Assembly (NCBI GenBank): GCA_017893485.1
Contig: JACEHZ010000589.1
Span: 2,048,501-2,112,500, forward strand
Source of the DNA: Hemerocallis citrina
Taxonomy: Eukaryota; Streptophyta; Magnoliopsida; Asparagales; Asphodelaceae
Reading direction: 5' to 3'
DNA length: 64,000 nucleotides
Positions within the stretch are counted from its first letter, which is position 1; every line of letters starts with the position of its first letter. Under the pieces are notes generated by a model. The model saw only the letters and a list, made by a program, of their open reading frames with translations. It ran no database searches and had not been told where the DNA came from. Below, one piece after another: positions 21,900 to 31,313 of this stretch. Made by a program: the position numbers and the translations under genes.

Positions 21900-23382
21900 T
21901 GGACATGGGAAAATCCCCACAGTGATCCAACATGGTCTTTACAATTTAGTTGTCCATTTGAACCTAGATTTTAGGATCTCCAGTCAACTAGGTTGGGTGT
22001 CCATTATATCGACTTATTCTTTCAGGGGCTTTAGTCCATTTCCCCTCGATGACTTATTAACCAACTCTCTATTTAACCATTTGGTTAGTGGATCCACAAT
22101 ATTATCATTTAACTTCACATAGCCCATAGTGATAATCCCAGTAGAGTAGTTGTCTAATGGTATTATCTCTTCGACGAATATGTCTAGATTTACCATTATA
22201 CATATTGCTCTGTCCACTACAAATTGCAAATTGGCTATCTGGATGTTTGCAGATCAGAGGCACATGCTTTGTCTACCTTGGAATATCCTCAAGGAAGTGG
22301 CGTAACCATTCAACCTCTTCTCCACATGTGTCCAGTGCGATAAATTCAGATTTCATTATGGATTTAGCGATCACTGTTTGTTTCGAGGATTCCACGAAAC
22401 TGTTGTACAAAACACATGGCCACTAGTGGATTTTGAATTATCACTAGATATCCAGTTCACATCACTGTATCCTTTAAGTATAGCCGGATATCCTTCAAGT
22501 AAAATGCAAGTACTTCAGTGTTCTTGTAACCACTTGTCAATGCTCAGTTACGTGATTACTCGTATATCTGCTTCGTTTACTAACTGCATAAGCTATGTCT
22601 GGTCTTATAAAACTCATCAAGTATATTAGACTGTCTCTGATTCTAGAGTATTCTACTTGAGAAATGCTCTCTCCTTTATTCTTGGATAAGTGTAAAGTTA
22701 GGTCTATTGGAGTTCAGGTAATTTCAAAATTATCTTTATCAAAATTTTCAAGAGTATTTTCTATATAATGTGACTGGCTTAAAACAAGTTCGTCTGACTT
22801 TCTTGTGATCTTAATCCCCAATATAACATCATCTAGTCTCATGTCTTTCATGTCAAATCTCGAGTTCAACATATTCTTAGTAGATTTAATCATCTTATCG
22901 TTGCTTCCAACAATAAGCATGTCATCTACATACAGACATATTATGACATATACACTTTTTCTGTCTTTGACATACACGTATTTATCACATTGATTGATTT
23001 TAAAACCGTTTGTCATCATGACGTTGTCAAATTTATCATTCCACTGCTTTGGAGCTTGTTTCAAATCATATAATGATTTCACCACTTTACATACTTTCTT
23101 TTCTTGTCCTAGAGCTGGGGTTTGATTCACACTCTATGTTCTGACAAATATTTACTATCCGAAAAGAGGAAAAAACAGAGTCTTTGTCTAAAGAAATACG
23201 TTGAGAAAGAGCAGGTGTATAGAACCTTTCAACGAGATAGTGCTTTTTCAAATCTTTCAAAATGGAATCTATTCCAAACATATATGCCATGGTTCCTTAC
23301 TTCGACTGGGTGCAAATATCAAACCTCCAGGTTGCTCCAAATAAATTTCTTCATCTAAATATCCATTAAGAAAGACTTGCAC
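21900..23382 (-). pseudogene. Copia RT-RNase H remnant
   Basis: On the minus strand the series [25 protein letters not shown] (23380-23310), KVVKSLYDLKQAPKQWN and ICLYVDDMLIVGSN (frame 23130-22714) is Copia RT with its YVDD intact. RNase H follows downstream (GYSDVNWIS-like near 22470, then KQTVIAKSIMKSEFIALD near 22360). Frameshifts and missing gag/integrase make it a fragment. It ends abruptly at 23382, where the TRIM-like element begins. Confidence 0.82.
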
Positions 23383-23483
23383 TGTAACACTCCGACCCAA
23401 AACATCGATTTTTCTAACAACTGCCCACCACAGGCTTGCCTTATAAAAGGTGCTATAGCTAATTGGTGACCTCTAATCTCAAG

Positions 23484-23487
<4 letters not shown>

Positions 23488-23557
<70 letters not shown>
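23488..23557. repeat. (AT)n microsatellite, 70 bp
   Basis: About 35 AT units inside the TRIM-like LTR. Confidence 0.97.
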
Positions 23558-23559
<2 letters not shown>

Positions 23560-23836
23560 CATGTATACTCCCGGTATGGGACTTAATCAAATCCCCTACC
23601 TCCTCAATCCTGTGACCATAGACCCAAACAGTGGCCCTATGCCCACATCAGCAGACAGCACTCAGTGGTTGTTTTGCCTCTCACAAATCCAGTGGGTCCC
23701 CTCACACTCCCACCACATCATCTGACGTCAGCAGGAAAAGCAGCAGCTTTCAAAGTCGCTGTCACTTTCCTCGTGGGCCCCATCCATCCAATTAATTCAA
23801 ACACCACCTATAGAAATCTTCTATAGGGCACTCTTC

Positions 23837-23837
<1 letters not shown>

Positions 23838-23909
<72 letters not shown>
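23838..23909. repeat. (TA)n microsatellite, about 70 bp
   Basis: About 35 TA units in the same LTR, 280 bp from the previous tract, followed by TATATG variants. Confidence 0.97.
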
Positions 23910-23915
<6 letters not shown>

Positions 23916-24326
23916 GTATATGTATAATGCGAGGTGTTACCCCCCCCCCCCCCCCCCAATAAGAATTCAGCGTCCTCGCTGAAGCCGGGATATGCAACCT
24001 GATCCAGGATCCCCTTCTAGCTGATGTGGAATGGCATGCCCTGAATCTGCTAGCTGTACAATACCCTGATTCTACTAGTTGTACAATCCCTTACCCGGGC
24101 GACCTGTCCTAACCTCGCTCCCTCTCAGGCATACCTACCAGTACATTTGCTAGCTCCATCTCAGGCATAACCACCGCTCTGTACTCACACTCGGTATCGA
24201 AAGTTGACTCTGATACCATTTGTAACACCCCGGCCTGAAACAACGATTTTTCTCACAAATGCCCACCACAAGCTTAACTCATAAAAGATGTTATAGCTGA
24301 TTGGTGACCTCTAATCCCAGGAAATT

Positions 24327-25331
24327 ATATAAAAAGTGTTAAAGTTTGAGATTAAATAACTTAATGGGAACGTGTAATACACGTGCAATTGCTTTCTTTT
24401 CTCTCTTCTGTAGAACCTAATTTCTCTAATCTTCTCTCCCGATCTCTTTCAAAACCAATACCCTAACTCTAACCAATCCCGACACCCCTCCCCAATCCGA
24501 AATCCCCAGTCCAGTAATAAACCTTCAATCAAGAATTCTGACGCCTCCTTCTGCTGCCTCGATCCCCGTGTCGACCCGATCTCAGGCGTGTCCGCATCCA
24601 ACGCCTGACACCGACAACAACCCGATCCTGATCTCGATCGGTATCCTCCTTCTTCTTTTATTTTATTTTATTTTATTTTTGACTGATATTGATGGGTGCA
24701 TGATGAACAAGAGGAACATTGAGTTGAATATTAACTAAAAAGTTTTGAATTTTATGATTGTTTATGAATAACGAGAATTCAGTTTGTGATCATACGTAGT
24801 TTGCGATGATTTAATAAGTTTCTTGGCTTGATTGACGGTATTTTCCAATTTGTATGGAAGGGCAAATAAAGAGAGGAAGTTATTAGTTTGTTATTTGGTT
24901 GTGACTCCAATTCAGTACATACCAATTGGGTTTGGTTAGTTTTGATTGATAGAGGGGTAATAAGAGGATTAATGAAGAGGGGAGACAAGGTTTTAGATGA
25001 CAAGTAACTTAGTTGTTAGGGTTTTATGATTTGATACATTTCATCAGCATGCTCTTGACATGGGCAAAATACAATGAACATGGAAAACCCAAGCAGAAGT
25101 ATTATACCAAGTATGTATCCGAGAGATACTATGTAAATAAAAATTTAATAAGTAAAGGAGATGACGATTTTTATCCACTTCAATAATTTGTGTTTGCTTT
25201 TCATATTTCTTGGTTTAAATGTCCTTTCCTAAATGATACTGAAATTCTGATAAATCTGATGTCTTCAAAATTCTGATTCAATCTCATTTGCGTATTTCCC
25301 CTGGTTTGTCTTTAAGAATCAAAATTTATAG
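24327..25331. other. Unassigned stretch between TRIM and callose synthase fragment
   Basis: A pyrimidine-rich leader-like segment (24380-24640) with a possible donor CGATCG|GTATCC near 24638 could be an old 5' UTR or LTR remainder. No exon of the downstream gene fragment could be identified with confidence before 25332. Confidence 0.35.
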
Positions 25332-26370
25332 TGAGCAAATGGCAAAGCATTATCAGATAGTGTGAGTGTTATATGATGTACTGAAAACCGTGGTACCATC
25401 TGTGAAAGTTGATGATGAGGTTAGTCTTGCATAATGTCTCATTGATTCTGCATCCTTATCATTACTGCTTCTTATAAAATGATCTTTTTGATGCTATACT
25501 TGTAGATAAATAGATTTTCTAGAGAAGTTGAGACAAAGAAAGTGTACTATGCCGAGTATAATATCCTTCCTCTTCATGCTTCTGGTGCTACTCCGGCGAT
25601 AATGGAACTTGCCGTGGTTAGCTGCATAATTCATGATCTTTTTATTATATTATATTATATTACTTTTTTTGGCTCTCTTTTTTCTTGTCCCTTGGACTGC
25701 TATAATTATTTAACTGATTCTATTTTCATTTTTTCTGAATAATTTTGTATTGTGTATTTCATTGATACAGATCCAAGTGATTCCTTTACGTAATAAGCTG
25801 GACCAACTTTCACTGCCTAGAGTGCAGCCAATATCAAGTGGCATGCAGCCAACATCAAGTGGCAGACAGAGAATTGATGGACCTTTAGTTTCTGGTGATA
25901 GGGATAACTCTGTTCGTGATGTGCTTGACTGGCTTTGGCTAACCTTTGGGTTTCAGGCAAGTATCTGCCATGTAATATAAGATCAATTCAATATTGCCAT
26001 TATATTTGTATAAATGTTAATAAATGCTATATTGTATGTATAATTTAAAATTTTTTGCAAATTTGTTCTGTTCTTGAACTTCTTAGAAACTGAATTTATT
26101 GTCATTTTTAACTTTTGAATGAAGAAAGGGAATGTGGAAAATCAAAGGTAACATCTGATTTTGCTACTTGCCAATATTGACATAAGGCACAATAAGGCTG
26201 GAGATAACTATCATGGGGTAATACAATCTTTTCCTTGAGATACATCTTTCATTTAGTATATTAAACAAATTATCACAGGTGGATGATGATACCGTGAAGG
26301 ACTTACTAGATCAAGTTTTTAAAAATTATCGTTCATGGTGTCACTACTTGCACAGTTCGTCTAACCTCAA
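25332..26370 (+). pseudogene. Callose synthase (glucan synthase-like) fragment, five exons, two stops
   Basis: Exons 25332-25419, 25506-25616, 25771-25956, 26125-26217 and 26279-26370 splice in frame. They carry family landmarks in order: MAKHYQI…VLYDVLKTVVP, YNILPLHASGATPAIMEL, DVLDWLWLTFGFQ, KGNVENQR…HLILLLANIDIR, VFKNYRSWCHYLHSSSNL. This is the N-terminal cytosolic part (Vta1/FKS1-dom1 region) of a membrane enzyme making beta-1,3-glucan. In-frame TGA in exon 1 (after QIV) and TAA in exon 4 (where the family has E, NQRE) make it a pseudogene. Splice sites survive, including a GC donor (CAG|GCAAGT). The catalytic domain and membrane segments are absent; transposons begin right after the last donor. 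Confidence 0.88.
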
Positions 26371-26413
26371 GTAAGCCAATCAAGTAACCAATTCTTATGT
26401 TACTTACAAAATT

Positions 26414-26624
26414 ATCCATTGAAGTGTTACAAAATTGTATTGTTGAAAATCATTATTTTTTATAGTCACATGATGGATGGGCAAATGAAATTCAAATGAT
26501 TTAATTTTACATATTTAGACTAAATTAGATGTGTAGATCAATGTGAACGGTTCGGATCGTCGATACGAAGGCGGGAAGGCATACGAGTGCTCACGGAGGG
26601 GTGGTGCACAATGGAAGATTTTCC
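26414..26624. mobile_element. Micron-like palindromic unit U0, half copy
   Basis: It matches the middle and right arm of units U1-U3 (GTGTTACAAAATTGTAT, TTTACATATTTAGACTAA, CAATGTGAACGGTTCGGAT) and ends GAAGATTTTCC. The left arm is missing and the callose synthase fragment adjoins. Confidence 0.8.
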
Positions 26625-26694
26625 TACAGGCACTCTTGTGATCAAATTCTATATTAGACAATAGTTACTGTATATATATCACTATGTTCCCATA

Positions 26695-27883
26695 TCTATA
26701 TAATAAAACACAAAGAAAGCTATCAAGTGGCTCTCCTTCAATCTCCCCCAAAATCAATGGCTCAGATCTAACCTCACAAAACATATTCCCCCCCCCCCCC
26801 CAAAAAAGTTTCCCTCCAAAACTCAAATTCAAATCCCCATTCAAAACAACTCCTTTATTTATTTAATTATCTCTTTCTCTCTCTCTTCTATTCAAAAAAT
26901 TAAGAAAATAAAAATTTAAAATTTTTTTTTAAAATTAAAAAAAATAATAATAAATTTTGAAAACTTTTTAAAAAATTCAAAAAATCAAAAATTATAAAAA
27001 AATTTAAAAAATTTAAAAAATATTTATTTTTTAAATATTTAAAAATTGTAAAATTTTAAAAAGTTTAATTTTTTTTTTCAAATTTTAGAAATTTTAGAAA
27101 TTTTGAAAATTCTGAAAATTTAAAAAAAATTCAAAAGAAAAATCCAAAAAATAATAAATTTTTTTTTTAAATTTTGGAAATTTGAAAAAATTTGAAAATT
27201 TGAAAATTTGAAAAATCTCAAAGCAAATCCAAATCCAAATCCAATGTCGAATCTCAATCAATAGGTCGTCGCCGATATCTGATCCGCTGCTGATTCCGTA
27301 TCGGTGACTCCCCTCCACCAAATCGAGCGCGAATATCAAGCAACTCCGTATCGACGACTCCCCTCCACCGAATCGAGAGCCTCTATATGCGATGCGATCT
27401 AATTTAATCTCATTAACTGAATTCTCATTTTAATTTTTAATTTTTTGTGTACAGGGGATTACTCAGTTTTTTGCTAACTTGAATTTTGTGTGTGCATGGG
27501 ATTTAAGTTCAGAGATGTATGCTTATTTTATTTTGTATTTAGACATACTTATAGTGGTTATGAGATTAGAGTAAGCTCTATAAAACTCTATGCAGTGTTT
27601 TATAGAGTAATGTCCTTGCATAACTATTACAAGCATCTAAAAGTGATGCTGAAGTTAAAAAAAATTCTATGCAGTGTTTCTAACAAACTATATGCATTCT
27701 AGGTAAGTTCAAGTTAATGATTAAGAAGGCGATGGTTGAGCTTAGAGGTAGATATACTGTTTTCTCATATAATATGTTTGCTACTTTAATTAATTTGCTG
27801 GACGTCCAAAACTATTTTATATAATCAAATGAGGTGCACCGTTTCGAAGACGTGCTGTAGGCACGTGTCAACGGGCAAACCTA

Positions 27884-27884
<1 letters not shown>
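26695..27884 (+). mobile_element. Non-autonomous Helitron H1 (1190 bp)
   Basis: It starts A|TCTATATAATAAAACACAAAG and ends with a stem-loop GACGTGCTGTAGGCACGTG followed by …CTAG|T. These are the Helitron rules: 5' TC, 3' hairpin then CTRR, insertion between A and T. The ends match H2 and H3. The interior is AT-rich with many short homopurine runs and has no Rep/helicase. The right flank is a (TA)n tract, so it landed in the microsatellite to the left of unit U1. Confidence 0.85.

Positions 27885-27938
<54 letters not shown>
27885..27938. repeat. (TA)n microsatellite between H1 and U1
   Basis: About 27 TA units, abutting GGGAAAGC of the next palindromic unit. Confidence 0.95.
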
Positions 27939-27941
<3 letters not shown>

Positions 27942-28303
27942 AAAGCTTCGGTTGAGCACTACTCTAGTGCTCACCGCGTGAACACTAGGCCTTCGGGCGT
28001 TCATATCGAAAATCCGAACCGTTCACATTGATCTACACATCTAAATTAGTCTAAATATGTAAAATCAAATCATTTGAAATTCATTTGCCCATTCATTGAA
28101 GTGTTACAAAATTGTATGGCTGAAAATCATTGTTTTTATAGTCACATGATGGATGAGCAAATGAATTTCAAATGATTTGATTTTACATATTTAGACTAAT
28201 TTAGATGTGTAGATCAATGTGAACGGTTCGGATTTTCGATATGAACGCCCGAAGGCCTAGTGTTCGTGCGGTGAGCACTAGAGTAGTGCTCAACCGAAGC
28301 TTT

Positions 28304-28306
<3 letters not shown>
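27939..28306. mobile_element. Micron-like palindromic unit U1 (368 bp)
   Basis: The two arms (about 170 bp each) are nearly perfect inverted repeats. The left begins GGGAAAGCTTCGGTTGAGCAC and the right ends in its complement at 28306. (TA)n lies on both sides. There is no coding capacity. Micron elements of rice also insert in TA microsatellites; membership is inference from this layout. Confidence 0.83.

Positions 28307-28347
<41 letters not shown>
28307..28347. repeat. (TA)n microsatellite between U1 and U2
   Basis: About 20 TA units separate the two palindromes exactly. Confidence 0.95.
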
Positions 28348-28349
<2 letters not shown>

Positions 28350-28690
28350 GGGCCCTTCGATTGAGCACTACTTTCGTGAGCACTCGTCCTTCCGGCCATT
28401 GCATGGATGATCCAAACTGTTCACATTGACCTACACGTTTAAATTAGTCTAAATATGTAAAATCAAGGCATTTAAAATTCATTTTTCCATCCATCATGTC
28501 ATTATAAAAAAACGATATTCAACCATACAATTTTTGTAACACTTCAATGAATGAGCACATGAATTTCAAATAACTTGATTTTACAAATTTAGACTAATGT
28601 AGACGTTTAGATCAGTGTGAACGGTTTGGATCATTCATACGATGGTAGAAGGGTGAGTGCTCGTAGAAAGAAGTGCTCAATGGAAGATTT

Positions 28691-28696
<6 letters not shown>
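28348..28696. mobile_element. Micron-like palindromic unit U2 (about 349 bp)
   Basis: It starts GGGGGCCCTTCGATTGAGCAC and ends CAATGGAAGATTTTC near a TA tract. The arms are less alike than in U1, and the centre has the same CATGATG/TTTTTGTAAC region. It is a diverged subfamily of the same family. Confidence 0.78.

Positions 28697-28773
<77 letters not shown>
28697..28773. repeat. Compound (TA)n(GA)n microsatellite
   Basis: TA repeats to about 28732, then about 20 GA units, abutting U3. Confidence 0.95.
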
Positions 28774-28779
<6 letters not shown>

Positions 28780-29142
28780 GCTTCGGTTGTGCACTACCTC
28801 TAGTGCACACGGCATGTGCACTAGGCCTTCGGGAATTCATATCGACGATCCGAACCGTTCACATTGATCTACACATCTAAATTAGTCTAAATATGTAAAA
28901 TCTAATCATTTGAAATTCATTTACCCATCCATTGATGTGTTACAAAATTGTATGGCTGAAAATCATTATTTTTTATAGTCATATGATGGATGGGTAAATG
29001 AATTTCAAATGATTTGATTTTACATATTTAGACTAATTTAGATATGTTGATCAATGTGAACGGTTTGGATCGTTGATATGAATGCCCGAAGGCCTAGTGC
29101 ACACGCCGTGTGCACTAGAGGAGTGCACAACCAAAGCTTTCC
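28774..29142. mobile_element. Micron-like palindromic unit U3 (369 bp)
   Basis: Arms begin GGAAAAGCTTCGGTTGTGCAC and end GTGCACAACCAAAGCTTTCC. It is the same length and centre as U1, with GTGCAC in place of GAGCAC. Microsatellites flank it on both sides. Confidence 0.82.

Positions 29143-29192
<50 letters not shown>
29143..29192. repeat. Compound (AT)n(GT)n microsatellite
   Basis: A short AT run and then about 20 GT units between U3 and U4. Confidence 0.95.
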
Positions 29193-29195
<3 letters not shown>

Positions 29196-29572
29196 AGATA
29201 AAGGAACCACTTTAGGAAATTTGCGTAGAGTGTCACCCATATGTCAAGCCTTCCACCTCCAAATGCATTATCCACACTATTCAGTGTAATCTACATGTCA
29301 TAAAACCTATGCATTTGTAAAATCACGAGGTTAAAACATGTGTTGTTCATGTGTCAATTCATCCAGTTTCTTCTATGCTAAAAACCCATTCATTCTGTAA
29401 GTACATGATGAATGTCCAGATCATGTTGAAACTTTAGTGATTTTACATCCTCTCATGTTTTACGAGGTGTTGATCACATTGAACAGTTGTAATCATGCAT
29501 TCGGGGAGGTATGCATGTAAAATAGGCAACACTCTAGGAAAATTTTCAGGAGTGTCACTCTAAGATCCTCTC

Positions 29573-29573
<1 letters not shown>
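29193..29573. mobile_element. Palindromic unit U4, diverged (about 381 bp)
   Basis: Left GAGAGATAAAGGAACC and AGAGTGTCAC pair loosely with right GTGTCACTCTAAGATCCTCTCTC. The inner arms (ATTCAGTGTAATCTACAT / GATCACATTGAACAGTTG) are also inverted. It has the same size and microsatellite flanks as U1-U3 but different sequence. Confidence 0.65.
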
Positions 29574-29607
<34 letters not shown>

Positions 29608-29642
29608 TTCTTTTTTTTTTTTTTTTGTTTTTGTTTTTTTTT
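29574..29642. repeat. (TA)n(TG)n and poly-T tract
   Basis: It closes the palindrome array; unique intron sequence of the chaperonin fragment begins after it. Confidence 0.92.
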
Positions 29643-30723
29643 TGCACCCCCATGTCTGTGTCATGTCGATGAACTGTATCCCTGGAACATAGGCAAGGAT
29701 AATATATGCTTTAGTGATGATTTAAGCTTTTCCTCACATAGGCTTCAAAATTCTCATGACTTCAAGAATAATTCTTATTACATTGCAGGTTGAAGAAAGT
29801 GAACTTGCTGATGTGGCTGTAGTTAGTGCTGGAAACAACTATGAAATAGGAAATATGATAGCCGAGGCTATAAGCAAAGGTTGGTAGGAAAGGGGTGGTG
29901 ACGCTTGAAGAAGGAAAGAGTGCTGCAAATTGCCTTTATGTTAGAGGGAATGCAATTCGATCGTGGTTACATATCTCCTTATTTTGTAACAGACAGTGAG
30001 AAGATGTCAGTTGAATATGATAACTGTAAGGTTTGTACATGCTAATTCTGTTGTCTTGTTTTATCATAAATTCTGTGATTCTGGTGTAACATTTTGTATT
30101 TAATTGGTTATGCCAGTTACTCCTCCTGGATAAGAGAATCACGAGTGCGAGAGATTTGATCAATGTGTTGGAAGATGCCATTAGAGGGGGATATACGATT
30201 CTAATAATTGCTGAATATATTCAACAGGAAGCTTTTGCTTCTTTGGTTGTCAACAAGCTTAGAGGGGCATTGAAGATTGCCGCACTTAGAGCCCCTGGTT
30301 TCGGAGAGAGAAAGAGCCAATACCTTGATGATATTGCAATTCTTACTGGGGGCAAGTGACATTCTTTTTCTGCTCCTACTGATTTGTAGACAACAGAAAC
30401 ATCTACAACAAGAACAAACCCATCATCACAAATCCTTAGGTGCCAGCCACATGAGTTCTTTTTCCTCTATTTACTCGGTTGGAGGCCATGTCCTCTATCA
30501 TTTTCCTTCTGAACTGCCTAAATTTAAGTTTGTTTAGGCCCTATGCATGGTCTGCTCCATTAACTACCGTCCGGTCGCTCTTCCTTAGCTGCCATAATGA
30601 AATTAAAGCTTTGTTTGGAACTCCTTTTTGTGGTCCTATCTGATATTTACACTCCGTTACCTTCTTTTAACTGATGCCAACCCAATTGTTGTTGACTCTA
30701 GGTAGGGCTGTATTGACAATGTG

Positions 30724-31240
30724 TTTTTTTTTTGAAACAAGAGATGACATGAGAAGTGACATCCGACTCATATCAAAAAAGGATCCACATACAACAAAAA
30801 TACAACACCACACATAGGTGATGTAGAAACCTCAAAATACATAAGAAGTGAAAGAACTAGAAAGCTTAAAATACACAAGGATTCGGAATAATAAAAAAGA
30901 CCCAAAAAAGGGTATGAACACCGTCCATTATCCCGAAATTCGCTCCTTGCCAGCACCCTAACTGATCACTACTGCTTAACTGTAACTACCCTCTGTAGTA
31001 AACAGAGGGCCCACTCGAGCTTTCTTCCTGAGACCTGGAATAGAGATCCAAGATGTAGTGAGAGAAAAGATACTATAAATCAAATGTCTAAAAGTAGAAG
31101 ACTGATTTCTGAAGCATAAATCTTTTCTATCTAGCCAAATGACCCATAAAGACGCCGCAACCACACAATCCCAATCCCTTGTGTTGGGTAAGATTAGTTG
31201 TACATATTTACGGTATGAGATCTGAATCATATGTGATTCA
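30724..31240 (-). mobile_element. 5'-truncated LINE tail in a chaperonin intron
   Basis: A poly-T at 30724-30734 is the A-tail of a minus-strand insertion. The frame 31230-30976 has VAASLWVIWLDRKDLCFRN, the end of a plant L1 ORF2. The 5' border near 31240 is approximate, and no clear target duplication was found. Confidence 0.75.
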
Positions 31241-31313
31241 GTTAAGAAGATATTATTGGTACTTTGAAAAATACATAATGTACAATACCTTATGAATAAA
31301 TGTTTTAAATGTT

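Larger units (their letters stand above)
23383..24326 (-). mobile_element. TRIM-like element: 3' LTR, tiny interior, truncated 5' LTR
   Basis: TGTAACAC(T/C)CCG(A/G)CC opens two copies, at 23383 and 24221. The first copy runs to GAGGTGTTAC at 23940, giving inverted ends TGTAACAC…GTGTTAC. Read on the minus strand, the copy at 24221 is followed by TGGTATCAGAGTCA (24218-24205), an initiator-Met priming site. A run of 17 G abuts the other LTR as a polypurine tract. The interior is only about 280 bp. The 5' LTR copy matches for about 105 bp and then diverges at the (TA)n position. This fits a terminal-repeat retrotransposon in miniature. Confidence 0.68.

Noticed and set aside
28214..29275. Several frames with Ile-Tyr, Arg-Glu, Ser-Leu or Thr-His runs
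   Set aside because: They are translations of TA, GA and GT microsatellites.
30727..31313. Target duplication for the first LINE tail
   Set aside because: Candidate matches (ACAATGTG / ATAATGTAC) are too weak to claim.
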